Source: CBDFNC01 sp965249895
GTDB lineage: Bacteria > Pseudomonadota > Gammaproteobacteria > Enterobacterales > CBDFNC01
DNA: 64,000 bases
Assembly: GCA_965249895.1 (NCBI GenBank)
Contig: CBDFNC010000001.1
Span: 1,116,001-1,180,000, forward strand
Direction of reading: 5' to 3'
Shown: piece by piece, positions 26,768 through 36,051 of the stretch
How the letters are laid out: each line of letters opens with the position of its first letter
Numbering within the stretch: the first letter of the stretch is position 1
Made by a program: the position numbers and the translations under genes
Notes under the pieces: model-generated
What the model saw: only the letters and a program-made list of their open reading frames with translations
Told to the model about the DNA's origin: nothing
The model's database searches: none

Positions 26768-27447
26768 AATCGATAACCCAGGTTAAAGCTGGCGACCTTA
26801 TCCGTGTCGACAGTTGCGCCAATTGTCAGGCCAACTGGTGTTACATACATATACCCAAGCGGCTTGGAAATGCGGGGAACAGCAGGTCGAGAAGTGACCG
26901 GGTTCAAGGCATAAAGCCGAAGGTCTAGTCTTCTACATCAAGGTTTTATAACGCCGAAGAGGGTGCTTCTCGTCTTGCCCGAAGGGAGCTCAGCCAGAAA
27001 GTCAGCACTGCGTTGCAACGCTTGAAAAGGGAATGCCATTCCCTGCTCGCTGCGCCTTGTTCTGGCATCCTGCCTGAGCTCTGAATCTGTATTTCCAGGT
27101 AGTTTGGGTATAAGCCCTACTTGCCCTGCGACACCGAGCTTGGAATCGCTGACACAGCTGGCTAGATTTGTGTTTGGTTCCGGCTCAGGTTTTGTGGATG
27201 AGTTACTGCAGGAGATGCCTGCCGGCTCTATATTGCGCTCGAATATCTGGTAGCGTATGCCTGCTCCGATTAGGCCATACAAGTTGTCCGTGAGAGCGTA
27301 ACTGGTGCCCAGGGTAAAGGAGAAGTAATCGTCTTTTTTCTTGCTCCAGGTTCTGGTGTCATCGAGGTAACCGGCTTCATGGCTTTTCGCCATGCCAATC
27401 TCTCCGTATAAGCCCCATTGCCCCTTAACCGAACATAAATTCAGCAA
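26764..27447 (-). pseudogene. Outer-membrane beta-barrel protein remnant, split by a MITE
   Basis: On the minus strand the stretches WGLYGEIGMAK, YFSFTLGTSYALTDNLYGLIGAGIRYQ and SKLGVAGQVGL look like beta-barrel strands. The frame then runs into a 259-bp insertion. Beyond it the barrel resumes with MYVTPVGLTIGATVDTDKVASFNLGYRF and a stop, ending in the terminal Phe typical of Bam substrates. Removing the element and one TA restores the frame exactly. The N-terminus and signal peptide are also missing, so there are at least two lesions. The 3' end overlaps the stop of the M23 gene. Confidence 0.85.
26852..27110. mobile_element. 259-bp MITE with TA target duplication
   Basis: Both ends carry the inverted repeat TACCCAA..C....TGGAAAT (left TACCCAAGCGGCTTGGAAAT, right end reversed TACCCAAACTACCTGGAAAT). 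The element is flanked by TA on each side (26850-26851 and 27111-27112). It holds no transposase. TA duplication and short imperfect TIRs point to mobilisation by an IS630/Tc1-mariner-type transposase encoded elsewhere. Confidence 0.88.
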
Positions 27448-27549
27448 AACTTGCCTTACTGGAATATTTCTTTGACTGATCTCTCTGATTGCCCGATCCT
27501 ATGAGGGTTATGTGCAGTATAGGGAGATAGAGTGTGGCTTATTTATTAA

Positions 27550-28872
27550 ATGATCAGGGTCTTTAAAGGTAAATTGACCCGGCGTGATTTTCTTTGGATG
27601 GTATCGGCCGTTTCGGCGGGGGCTGTGTTACCTGGTTGTTCAACGGACCCAGTAACAGGAAAACGATCCTTGGTACTGATGAGTCGGGCCGAAGAAATTG
27701 CCATAGATAGGAACCAATCCCCCCATCAGTTTTCCGCTGATTATGGCGTGAGCCAGGATCAAGGATTAGGTCAATATTTGACTGGGGTCGGGAATAGCCT
27801 GGCCAGCCAATCACACCGCCCTGATATGCCGTATTCATTCCAGGTGGTGAACGCTAACTATGTAAACGCTTACGCTTTCCCGGGAGGCACTATCGCCTGT
27901 ACCCGCGGGATTATGCTGGAGGTCGAGAGTGAGGATCAGCTTGCTGCCTTACTTGGCCATGAAATTGGTCATGTAAATGCACGCCATGCCGCGGAGCGAC
28001 AAACGCAAAGTGTGCTGGCCAATGCCGCTGTCGCCGGTGCGGCTATTTATGCCGGCACTCAGGATGCATCCTATGCCGGAGTTGTTGCCGGGTTAGGTGG
28101 TGTGGCTTCGGGAGCGCTGCTGGCGCACTACAGCCGTGACAATGAACGTGAAGCAGATGCCCTGGGCCTGGAGTATATGGACCGAGCGGGAAATAACCCC
28201 AAAGGCATGTTAGCCCTGATGGATATGTTAAACAGTCAGTCTGCGCACAAACCTTCAACTATGGAATTAATGTTTGCCACTCACCCTATGAGTTCGGAGA
28301 GAGTGAAAAATACCCAACGTGCGTTAAGTGAAAAATATCAGGCAAACCAGAGTAAACCCCTTAAGCGTGAAATATATATGGACAACACAGCGAAGCTGAG
28401 GGCGCAGAAAAAAGCCATTGTTAAACAGCAGGAGGGCGAAGCACTCTTAGGGCAGAAAAAGCCTAAGCAAGCCACGGTGAGCTTTAAATCGGCCTTGGCA
28501 ATCAGTCCCGATGATTATACCGGGTTAGTGTTAATGTCGAAGTCATTGTTGATGCAAGATAAAGTGAAGGAAGCTCAGCCCTATCTGGATAAAGCCACTC
28601 AAATTTATCCTCAAGAAGCCCAGGGGCAACAGCTTAAGGGGATCGCAGCATTGCAGCTCAAACAACCCCAGCAGGCCTTCGATGCATTTGCCGCATACGA
28701 TAAAGTACTACCCGGAAACCCGAATACCTTATTTTTTAAGGCTTTGTCATTAGAAGGAATGCAACAAAAGGAGCAGGCTGCTCAGGAGTATTACCGCTAC
28801 CTTAAATCGGTGAATAGAGGTGATATGGCGCAACATGCTTATGGCAGATTAAAGAGCTGGGGATATTTATAA
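27550..28872 (+). CDS. M48 family metalloprotease with TPR-like C-terminus
   Basis: A 440-residue envelope protease. RRDFLWMV resembles a twin-arginine signal and LPGC at about residue 30 a lipobox, so it may be a Tat-exported lipoprotein. LGHEIGHVNARHAAE is the zinc HExxH site (about residue 136) and NEREADALGLEYM supplies the third ligand Glu. The last 150 residues form TPR-like helical repeats (AQPYLDKATQIYPQEAQGQQLKG). E. coli relatives BepA and LoiP act in outer-membrane protein quality control; this architecture (M48 plus TPR) is closest to BepA. Confidence 0.9.
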   Translation: MIRVFKGKLTRRDFLWMVSAVSAGAVLPGCSTDPVTGKRSLVLMSRAEEIAIDRNQSPHQFSADYGVSQDQGLGQYLTGVGNSLASQSHRPDMPYSFQVVNANYVNAYAFPGGTIACTRGIMLEVESEDQLAALLGHEIGHVNARHAAERQTQSVLANAAVAGAAIYAGTQDASYAGVVAGLGGVASGALLAHYSRDNEREADALGLEYMDRAGNNPKGMLALMDMLNSQSAHKPSTMELMFATHPMSSERVKNTQRALSEKYQANQSKPLKREIYMDNTAKLRAQKKAIVKQQEGEALLGQKKPKQATVSFKSALAISPDDYTGLVLMSKSLLMQDKVKEAQPYLDKATQIYPQEAQGQQLKGIAALQLKQPQQAFDAFAAYDKVLPGNPNTLFFKALSLEGMQQKEQAAQEYYRYLKSVNRGDMAQHAYGRLKSWGYL

Positions 28873-29123
28873 ACTACCTATTCATATTCTGCAGAGGCAT
28901 GGCTGCACTTGGGTAACATTGCTTATGCTTGTGTGTTTTCCATTGTGAGGTAGCGCCACTTAAACCATGTTGTTCGAAAAGTCCCTGGTTTAACGTAAAA
29001 TTAGTCAGGGCGACAGGTGTGATGCCAAACGTCTCATTGAAAAGCCTGCTAATCCATTACGTTTAGAGGCTGTTTTTATCAATATATTCGATCACAGCCT
29101 GTGCAACTCAATATTACGAATCG

Positions 29124-29147
29124 AAAAGGGGGGACTCCCCCCCTTTG
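29124..29147 (-). terminator. Terminator-like hairpin after ribB
   Basis: Stem AAAGGGGGG/CCCCCCTTT with a short loop, ending 4 bases from the ribB stop codon on its downstream side. The rest of the gap 28873-29123 shows no supported gene. Confidence 0.6.
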
Positions 29148-29150
29148 TGA

Positions 29151-29804
29151 TTAGCTGGCTTTTGCGATGTCTTGGAGCCTGTATTCGACCAAATCCTCTA
29201 TGCTAAGCACTGGCATAGCATGTTTCTTGCCAAACTGAATAACCTCCGGCAACTTGGCCATAGAGCCATCAGGGTTACTTAGTTCGCATAACAAGCCAAA
29301 AGGCTTTAAGCCTGATAGTTTCATCAGGTCTACGGTAGCCTCTGTATGTCCACGACGCTCCAGTACACCATTATTACGCGCTTTCAGCGGGAATATATGA
29401 CCGGGCTTGTGTAAATCTGCTGGCACTGCATTATCGGCTGTCGCGGCTTTTACTGTAGTAACTCGGTCTTGCGCTGATACGCCTGTAGTGACACCGTGAG
29501 CGGCTTCAATGGTGACAGTAAAACCGGTTTCAAAACGACTGGAATTTGATTTCACCATCATCGGCAGTTCCAGTTGATTGACTCTTTCTTCGGTAAGACA
29601 CAAGCATACGATTCCGCTACATTCGCGGATCAACATGGCCATTTGCTGCTGGGTGATAAACTCGGCAGAAAAAATAACATCTCCCTCATTTTCTCTGTCT
29701 TCATCGTCCACGACTAACACACCTCGACCTGACTGGAGGGCCTGAATTGCGTTTTCGACTCTTTGTTTGGCGGTACCAAATTGATTTAAACTGAACTGAT
29801 CCAT
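29151..29804 (-). CDS. ribB: 3,4-dihydroxy-2-butanone 4-phosphate synthase
   Basis: A 217-residue RibB, stand-alone without a GTP cyclohydrolase II domain. VVDDEDRENEGDVIF carries the Mg-binding and catalytic acidic residues; TGVSAQDRVTT, HIFPLKARNNGVLERRGHTEA and LCEL.NPDG are the other family blocks. It converts ribulose 5-phosphate to the four-carbon riboflavin precursor plus formate. TTTAGGAG precedes the ATG, and an FMN riboswitch lies in the 5' leader. Confidence 0.97.
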   Translation of the reverse strand: MDQFSLNQFGTAKQRVENAIQALQSGRGVLVVDDEDRENEGDVIFSAEFITQQQMAMLIRECSGIVCLCLTEERVNQLELPMMVKSNSSRFETGFTVTIEAAHGVTTGVSAQDRVTTVKAATADNAVPADLHKPGHIFPLKARNNGVLERRGHTEATVDLMKLSGLKPFGLLCELSNPDGSMAKLPEVIQFGKKHAMPVLSIEDLVEYRLQDIAKAS

Positions 29805-29940
29805 GGTAAAACTCCTAAATTAGTTACCAGAATCAGGGCATGGAAAAACAGGCGCGGGTAGCGCTTCTGTGGCTGGATAGCACTAGCGTACGCTTCAGGC
29901 TCTAAGTGCTGAAGTGTCGCTATCAACAGGCTGTTTTATC

Positions 29941-30066
29941 CTCTTTCATCCGGACTATAACCGTCGGCTCTGGATTTAAACCAGATCTGCTGACCCCGAA
30001 GAATCGGGCGCTCGCGGGCTTGTCTTAAGTGACTTACCGCCGGTGGGGAATTTCACCCCGCCCTGA
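29941..30066 (-). ncRNA. FMN riboswitch (RFN element) of ribB
   Basis: On the minus strand the RFN consensus is nearly complete: AGGGCGGGGTGAAATTCCCC, then ACCGGCGGTAA, AGCCCGCGAGCG, GGTCAGCAGATCTGGT, AATCCAGAGCCGACGGT and ATAGTCCGGATGAAAGA. It sits 137 bases before the ribB start and should repress ribB when FMN is abundant. A TATTCT -10-like box lies directly before its 5' end, so the transcript probably begins at or just before the aptamer. Confidence 0.95.
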
Positions 30067-30465
30067 GAATAAAAATTAAAATTTAACATTCACGAAATTC
30101 GGAATTTCACGCACCGAACTTAGAGAATAAAAACATTCACGAAATTCGGAATTTCACGCACCGAACTTAGAGAATAAAAACATTCACGAAATTCGGAATT
30201 TCACGCACCGAACTTAGAGAATAAAAACATTCACGAAATTCGGAATTTCACGCACCGAATTCAGAGAATAAAAACATTCACGAAATTCGGAATTTCACGC
30301 ACCGAATTCAGAGAATAAAAACATTCACGAAATTCGGAATTTCTCGCACCGAACTCAGAGAATAAAAACATTCACGAAATTCGGAATTTCACGCACCGAA
30401 TTCAGAGAATAAAAACATTCACGAAATTCGGAAATTCACACACCGAATTCAGAGAATAAAACCAC
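30065..30465. repeat. 47-bp tandem array (eight units) adjoining the ribB riboswitch
   Basis: Eight near-identical 47-bp units follow head to tail, with T at 30121, 30168 and 30215 marking the period; the last is partial and diverged. Each holds the palindrome GAAATTCGGAATTTC. No unique spacers separate the units, so it is not a CRISPR. Read on the minus strand, every unit contains TTTTTATTCTC, and 12 bases later GTGAAATTCC. The same two strings occur at the ribB promoter and the first bases of the FMN aptamer, 8 bases apart. The array thus looks like repeated, decayed copies of the riboswitch's own 5' edge. Confidence 0.9.
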
Positions 30466-30701
30466 CCTAGAAATTCAGAACATCGTATCCGAGTTCTGAA
30501 GCTAAAGTGTATTGAGCATTCCCCCAGAGATATCTGTTCAGGGAAGTTTCGGGAAGCAGTGTAACTCAGTTTATGCTAGCTAATAAAGCTCTGATTTTAA
30601 GGTGAAAGCCTCTATGTCGCTGGGAGATAAGTGGGCGATAACAAGATTATGAAGTTAGCCGGTCATTGTGATATAAATTGGATAAATAATTTTTATTGTT
30701 G

Positions 30702-31596
30702 ATGAATATGAACAATAGGTTAGAGCTGGATAAAATGGGGATTTTTGCTGCCGTCGTTGACGAAGGCAGTTTTACCCAAGCCGCACGAACACTAAATATA
30801 CCTAAATCTACGGTTAGTACTAAGGTTTCTCAATTGGAGAAAAGCCTGGGTGTCGATTTATTGGTGCGTACCACACGAAGTATCTCATTGACCTGTGACG
30901 GTGAAGTTTATATAGAATATTGTCGCCGTATCTTGCAACAAGCCATTAGCGCCAATCGGGCGATTAGTAGCCAAGGTGAAACAGTGGCTGGTTTGATCAG
31001 GATAACCTCCAGCACAAGCCTTGGTGTCTCTTAATTATCACCTTTGGTTGCTGAATTTATGCAGCAACAGCCAGATATCAAGGTTGAAGTGTGTCTGTTT
31101 AACCGGCCAGTCGATATTATTAAGGACGGCTATGATCTGGAAATGTCCCTTGAGTGAGAATGTTACTGATCCTAGTATTGTTTGCCGCCGGCTTAAAACT
31201 TTTCCGGTCAAGCTGGTGGGCTCCAAAAAGCTGGTAGACAAACTCGGAAAACCTACCCACCCCTCGAGATTAAATAAATTCCCCTGCATAGGTTTCAATA
31301 ATGAGGAACCCTGGGTATTCAGCCAAGATAGCCAGGCTTGTCAGGTGCGGCCTAAATTACAATTGCAAACAAATGACTTGCTCTATATGCTCGACGCCGC
31401 TAAGCGGGGCTTGGGAGCCGTTGTATTACCAGAGTTCGTGTGTAGAAAGGGGCTAACTAAAGGAAAGCTGCTTGAGCTTTTGCCTCAGTGGCAGCCCCGG
31501 GTGCAAACCTGTTACATGCTTTACCCAGCACGGCAGCACCTTAGCCCAGTGCTAAAAACGTTTCTCGATTTTGTGTTCGAGCGTGGACTTGATTAG
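30702..31596 (+). pseudogene. LysR-family transcriptional regulator, inactivated
   Basis: The N-terminal winged helix is intact (FAAVVDEGSFTQAARTLNIPKSTVSTKVSQLEKSLGVDLLVRTTRSISLT). A TAA at 31032-31034 interrupts the frame after SSTSLGVS. The same frame goes on with LVAEFMQQQPDIKVEVCLFNRPVDIIKDGYDLEM, and near 31150 a frameshift moves the rest (VCRRLKTFPVKLVGSKKLV to FVFERGLD) to another frame. With two lesions it is unlikely to be functional, though the DNA-binding part alone could still be made. The 235-base gap upstream (30466-30701) shows nothing else. Confidence 0.85.
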
Positions 31597-31633
31597 CACC
31601 AGTAAGACAGGTCTTATCTGACATAGGTTACAT

Positions 31634-32368
31634 ATGATATCTAAGAATCAGCAAAAGTTAATTCATTCATTGGCAAACAAAAAATATCGTAAAAAACACG
31701 GCCTGTTTCTGGTTCAGGGCGAGAAGAATATTACAGAGCTGATAGCGTCGGACTATGAAATCGAACATCTTTTTGCGGAGCCCGGTTTCTTCGACAGCCA
31801 TAGAGATTCCCTTCGTCATGTTTATTGTACCGAGGCGAGTCAGCAAGAGCTGGAAAAGGCGGGTACCTTTCAGTCTAACAATACCGCGCTGGCCTTAGTG
31901 AAAACTCGCCTATTTGATACGCCAAAGTTGGCCAAGGATGAGTTAGTCCTGGCGCTGGATGGTGTGGGGGACCCGGGCAATCTTGGGACCATTATTCGTC
32001 TGGCAGATTGGTATGGGATCTCCCGGCTGGTTTGTAGCCGAGAGTGCGCCGATGTTTATAACCCTAAGGTTATTGCTTCCACTATGGGATCATTCACCCG
32101 TATTCAGGTGAGTTACACCGAACTTACCGATTATTTAGAAGAGCAGCTTGTTCCCATTTATGGAGCATTCTTAGCAGGGGAAAATATCCATAGCTGCCAA
32201 TTTCCAACATCAGCCGTGATTGTGATGGGGAGTGAGTCCCATGGGATCAGTCCAGGCGTGGCGGCCTATGTTAGTGATAAAATCACTATACCCTGTTTTG
32301 GTGGTGCAGAATCATTAAATGTGGCGATGGCGACGGGGATTATTTTAGATAACTTCAAGCGACACTAA
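31634..32368 (+). CDS. TrmH/SpoU family RNA methyltransferase
   Basis: A 244-residue SPOUT enzyme. An N-terminal RNA-binding region (LANKKYRKKHGLFLVQGEKNI) precedes the three SpoU motifs: GDPGNLGTIIRLADW, VIVMGSESHGIS and ESLNVAMATGII. It should 2'-O-methylate a ribose in rRNA or tRNA. It is related to RlmB and TsnR-like proteins; the target base cannot be told from sequence. Confidence 0.88.
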   Translation: MISKNQQKLIHSLANKKYRKKHGLFLVQGEKNITELIASDYEIEHLFAEPGFFDSHRDSLRHVYCTEASQQELEKAGTFQSNNTALALVKTRLFDTPKLAKDELVLALDGVGDPGNLGTIIRLADWYGISRLVCSRECADVYNPKVIASTMGSFTRIQVSYTELTDYLEEQLVPIYGAFLAGENIHSCQFPTSAVIVMGSESHGISPGVAAYVSDKITIPCFGGAESLNVAMATGIILDNFKRH

Positions 32369-32642
32369 TGTCTAAACACAAAAGTTATGGTCGATTGAAA
32401 TCAAAAAATTAGTAGCTCCTGCTTTTCAATATGTTGTGCTGCCTCGAGAGACAGAGATTTATGCTCATGTTGATGGGCGGTTAATACCTGATAGTAGCGC
32501 TCCCATTCCAGTTGTAGTTCGACGGGCACCTCATCCTTGTTAAGTCAGCGGGGGATAATCTCCAGCGTTACCAGTACTTTGCTGGTGCTACATTGGTTAT
32601 CATTTTGTTTGGCTGCTTGCGGACCAAGACTCAGTTAGGCGA
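32369..32642 (-). other. Decayed coding sequence (possible)
   Basis: No intact gene fits this gap. On the minus strand a broken reading (DEVPVELQLEWERYYQVLTAHQHEHKSLS, then EAAQHIEKQELLIF after a frameshift) has protein-like composition and may be the remains of a small gene. I recognise no family. Confidence 0.3.
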
Positions 32643-33020
32643 TCAGGGCGGTGGCCATAACATAAACACCAGAGCCATAATGGACTCCACCAATAGGTAA
32701 AGTAGGGTTTTAGAATTGGGCCAGCCATCAAATGTTATGCTGTAAAGCCTGGCAAGGGCGGAGAAGGTTAATATTACCCCAAGCCAGAGCACCCCTAACC
32801 GGGCATTTTCAAGATCCGTACAACTCCATAAAGCCAGTAATCCGACGGCCGCCATCATAGCGTTAAACGCTCTTAATTGGTTCAGGGCGGAATTATCGCT
32901 AGCTGTTATCCAGTGGGAACCGGTTTCCGATCTCAGTACATTAAGCACACCCGGTACCAGCAGGCTAAACCCCAGGGTTAATAACAGAATATATAGGCTT
33001 GCCTTATGGAGCGGGGACAT
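32643..33020 (-). CDS. DUF4345-like four-helix membrane protein
   Basis: A 125-residue protein with four hydrophobic segments (LYILLLTLGFSLLVPG, MMAAVGLLALWS, LGVLWLGVILTFSALARL, LYLLVESIMALVFML) and the LNQLRAFNAMMAAVGLL pattern of DUF4345 proteins. Function unknown. It stands alone between the RNA methyltransferase gene and the His-rich MFS gene. Confidence 0.7.
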   Translation of the reverse strand: MSPLHKASLYILLLTLGFSLLVPGVLNVLRSETGSHWITASDNSALNQLRAFNAMMAAVGLLALWSCTDLENARLGVLWLGVILTFSALARLYSITFDGWPNSKTLLYLLVESIMALVFMLWPPP

Positions 33021-33242
33021 ATGACCAAATATGTAGGAAGCTTATTATCTAGTTTAGTGGATGATGCTGAGTTGATAGGAGTGGTGTCCGGGAAAGACCA
33101 ACGGATCCCTAAAAACAATAGGGACCCGTGGAAAGAGCCAAATGGCAAAATAAAAAATTTGCTGTAAGGTGCTGAGTCTATTAGCAAACTATAAGGTACG
33201 ACCGGTGTTGTTAACGATAGTTCAGATTATTTTTAACAAAAT

Positions 33243-34613
33243 TCACTTTGGCCATGTTTGGTGATGTTCATCGATAATAAACTCATGTTTATGTTTGGTT
33301 GCCTGATGTTTATGCGGGTGAATATGAGGCTCGGGACCTTCCCAGCCATCGTGGTTATGCTGGTGGTGAATATCATGGCAATGGGCATGCTCATGCTCCA
33401 GCTCCGGGTGAGTGTGGGTTAATTTACTGGCTTGCTGAGCTGGCCATAAGCGGGACGCTATCACAATTGCGGTCAGCGACACAGCGGCAAGAGCGGCGAA
33501 TGTCACCGACAAACCCAACGTCGCGCCCATCCAGCCGGCCCACAAATACGCGAATAACCATAAGCCGTGAGATAAGGCAAAGTTCGCTGAAAAGAAGGCC
33601 GATCTGTCTCCCGGGGAGCAGGAAAGCCTTAGTATCCTGCCTGAGGGGGTGAGCACCAGAGACATGGCCAGGCCGATGACAAACCAGAGGAACAGCAAAC
33701 CGTAAAAACCAGGCTCTAGGGTGCCAGCCAGCAGAGTAACCGGTAGCAGGAGAGCGCCGGTTAACATTACCTTTCTGTCATGAACGTAATTAAGCAGTTT
33801 GGGTAAACCCAGGGCGGCCAGCATTGCACCGGCCCCAGTGGCCATCATGGCCTGAGCCAATGCTTGATCGCCGAGGGCCAGGTATTGCTTGATATAAACT
33901 ACAGAGTTAACTATCACCATGGCGCCGCCTGCAGAAACGGCCAGGTGCAATGCCAACAGCCCTCTTAGCCTGGGGGTTGCCAGGTAGGCGCGGACACCAA
34001 AGCTGATATTGTACCAGATGCCTTTACTTCTCTGGGTCAATTGAGGTTTAGGCAAACCGGAAAGCAGCACCAGCAGGGCAGAAAGGACAAAACCAATGCC
34101 GTTAAGCTGAAATAAAGAGGTATAGGGTAATAATCCCAATAAAAGCGCTGCTATGGTTGGGCTCAACAAACTCTCCAGCTCTACGGCCAGGCGGGATAAT
34201 GACAGCGCTTGGGTATAGTCTTTTTCATCCTGGATCAGGTCCGGGATACTGGCCTGGAATACGGGAGTGAATGCGGCGGCGCAGGCATTGAGGATAAGCA
34301 CCAGCACAAACAGTTGCCAGATTTCAGTGGCAAAAGGGAGTAACAGCACCAAAACGCCACGCACAATATCCAGGCTCACTAGCAGGGTTTTACGGGGCAG
34401 TAAGTGCACTAATCCGCCCACCACTGGCGCTATGGTTAAATAGGCCACCATCTTTATGGCCAGTGCGCTGCCCAATACTGCCCCGGCGCTTAACGGGCCC
34501 AGTTCGAAGGCAAGCAGTGCCAGGGCGACTGTGGTAAGACCTGTGCCTAACAGGGAAAAAACCTGTGACAGAAATAGATACCTGAACCCCGGATTAGCTA
34601 ACGCGCCTTGCAT
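33243..34613 (-). CDS. MFS transporter with histidine-rich C-terminal tail
   Basis: A 456-residue protein. About 12 membrane segments cover residues 10-395. The last 60 residues form a cytosolic or periplasmic tail very rich in His (HPELEHEHAHCHDIHHQHNH and more), a typical metal-binding sequence. Its ATG overlaps the cbiO stop (TAATG), so it is the last gene of the cobalt-uptake operon under the B12 riboswitch. A role in cobalt or nickel export, buffering or cobamide handling is inferred from the tail and the operon; the MFS part gives no substrate. Confidence 0.8.
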   Translation of the reverse strand: MQGALANPGFRYLFLSQVFSLLGTGLTTVALALLAFELGPLSAGAVLGSALAIKMVAYLTIAPVVGGLVHLLPRKTLLVSLDIVRGVLVLLLPFATEIWQLFVLVLILNACAAAFTPVFQASIPDLIQDEKDYTQALSLSRLAVELESLLSPTIAALLLGLLPYTSLFQLNGIGFVLSALLVLLSGLPKPQLTQRSKGIWYNISFGVRAYLATPRLRGLLALHLAVSAGGAMVIVNSVVYIKQYLALGDQALAQAMMATGAGAMLAALGLPKLLNYVHDRKVMLTGALLLPVTLLAGTLEPGFYGLLFLWFVIGLAMSLVLTPSGRILRLSCSPGDRSAFFSANFALSHGLWLFAYLWAGWMGATLGLSVTFAALAAVSLTAIVIASRLWPAQQASKLTHTHPELEHEHAHCHDIHHQHNHDGWEGPEPHIHPHKHQATKHKHEFIIDEHHQTWPK

Positions 34614-35269
34614 TATTGTTCCACCAACTTACCCTGGACCAACTCGACTTTACGGTTATGCAAAGGCTGCAGGAACTCAGCGTCGTGGGAAATAATGATC
34701 ATAGCCTGAGGAAGGGAAATAAGGGTATCCATCAGTCTTTTACGGGCTTGAACATCCAGTGCATTGGAAGGTTCATCCAGCAATAATACCTGGGGTTTCA
34801 TGGCCAGTACGGCAGCCAGGGTGACCAGGCGTTTTTCTCCGCCGGAGAGTTGATAGGTGATCCTTTCTTCAAAACCAGCCATATTCAACTCGGCTAAGGT
34901 TTGTTTAGCGAGCTCCAGGGCCTGGTTTTTCTCCATTCCTAAATTTAACGGTCCGAAAGCCACATCTTCCAGCACCGTAGGGCAAAACAGCTGATCATCC
35001 GGGTCCTGAAACAGTAGTCCGGCCTGCGCCCTGACTTCATAAAAGTCCGTTTCCTGCCGCCGTTTTTGGCCAAAGGCAAAAATATCTCCCTGTTTGGCTT
35101 TTTTAAGGCCCACCAACAGATGCAGCAAGGTGGTTTTACCCGCGCCATTTGGGCCTACCAAGGCGAGTTTGTCGCCTGGATAAAGAGATAAGTTGGTATT
35201 ATCCAACACGGCTCCCCGGTTGGGGTAGCTATAGCTTAAGTTGGTGACCTGCAAGAGAGGTGATGTCAC
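34613..35269 (-). CDS. cbiO: Cobalt ECF transporter ATPase CbiO
   Basis: A 218-residue ABC ATPase with VGPNGAGKTTLLHLL (Walker A), LFQDPDDQLFCPTVLEDVAFGPLNLG (the Q-loop region typical of ECF ATPases), YQLSGGEKRLVTLA (signature) and VLLLDEPSNALD (Walker B). The GTG at 35269 overlaps the cbiQ stop in GTGA, indicating coupling. It energises uptake of Co2+ through CbiMNQO-type complexes at the inner membrane. Confidence 0.93.
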   Translation of the reverse strand: MTSPLLQVTNLSYSYPNRGAVLDNTNLSLYPGDKLALVGPNGAGKTTLLHLLVGLKKAKQGDIFAFGQKRRQETDFYEVRAQAGLLFQDPDDQLFCPTVLEDVAFGPLNLGMEKNQALELAKQTLAELNMAGFEERITYQLSGGEKRLVTLAAVLAMKPQVLLLDEPSNALDVQARKRLMDTLISLPQAMIIISHDAEFLQPLHNRKVELVQGKLVEQ

Positions 35270-36051
35270 GTGAGCAGCTCCATGGTGATTAAGGCAAGCA
35301 GGCACAGGCTGCTGACGACGGTAAAGACTTTATCTTTAGGTGTGATAAACATGCTATCTAACAGGTAAAACTGTCCCTTAAAACCCCGGCATTTCATGGC
35401 GGCTAAGATACGCTCTGAGCGCTCCAGGCTACGAACCAATAACATGCCCAGCAGGTAACCAAAGGTTGACCAGGTATGGCGGTTCGAACCTGGCCGAAAG
35501 GCACGAGCCTTCATGGCTGAACGCATGGTTTTATATTCGCGGTTTATCACCTCAAGGTATCTCACGGTAAAGAGCAATAGGTGAACCAGCTTTACCGGCA
35601 CTTTTAACCTTGCCAGTGCATACCCTAAGGTGGTTGCCTCTAGTGTACCGACCAGAGTCAGCAATAGTAAAATAGCCGCGTTGGCCTTTAATATTATTTG
35701 TATGGCGCGCTGAAATCCTTCAATACTGGCACTGAGCCCCCAGAGTTCAAACCAGGTTGGTCCCGGTGTTGTAAAAGGCAACATAACCAGAAGAAACAGC
35801 ATAAACAGATCCATGGCCAGCATCCGTCTTAAGGTGCGTTTCACATCAAGTTTGGTTAAAAAGGCGCAAACTAGTGCCAATATTAAGGCGCTGACCAGAG
35901 TCAGGTATTGATGGGAAAAAACCACGACCACAGAAAAACCGACGGTGACCAGGATCCGGCACCTGGGATCCAGGCTATCCATACCCGTGGTTTTATGTTT
36001 GAGTCTTTGTCCTTTCCAGGAGGCGCCACTATGTTCAAGAAACTGCGGCAT
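35266..36051 (-). CDS. cbiQ: Cobalt ECF transporter transmembrane protein CbiQ
   Basis: A 261-residue membrane protein beginning MPQFLEHSGASWKGQ, then MDSLDPRCRILVTVGF, with five or so membrane segments. Two coupling motifs contact CbiO: MRSAMKARAFRPGS and ERILAAMKCRGFKG, matching the A-R-G pattern of EcfT proteins. The ATG at 36051 is one of four copies of the same start region; only this one leads into the full CbiQ. It couples ATP hydrolysis by CbiO to CbiM. Confidence 0.9.
   Translation of the reverse strand: MPQFLEHSGASWKGQRLKHKTTGMDSLDPRCRILVTVGFSVVVVFSHQYLTLVSALILALVCAFLTKLDVKRTLRRMLAMDLFMLFLLVMLPFTTPGPTWFELWGLSASIEGFQRAIQIILKANAAILLLLTLVGTLEATTLGYALARLKVPVKLVHLLLFTVRYLEVINREYKTMRSAMKARAFRPGSNRHTWSTFGYLLGMLLVRSLERSERILAAMKCRGFKGQFYLLDSMFITPKDKVFTVVSSLCLLALITMELLT

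Noticed and set aside
26938..27447. Intact 169-residue protein
   Set aside because: Its last 60 or so residues are translated MITE sequence, and the N-terminus lacks a signal peptide and a good start.
30065..30465. CRISPR array
   Set aside because: The 47-bp units follow one another without unique spacers, and no cas genes are near.
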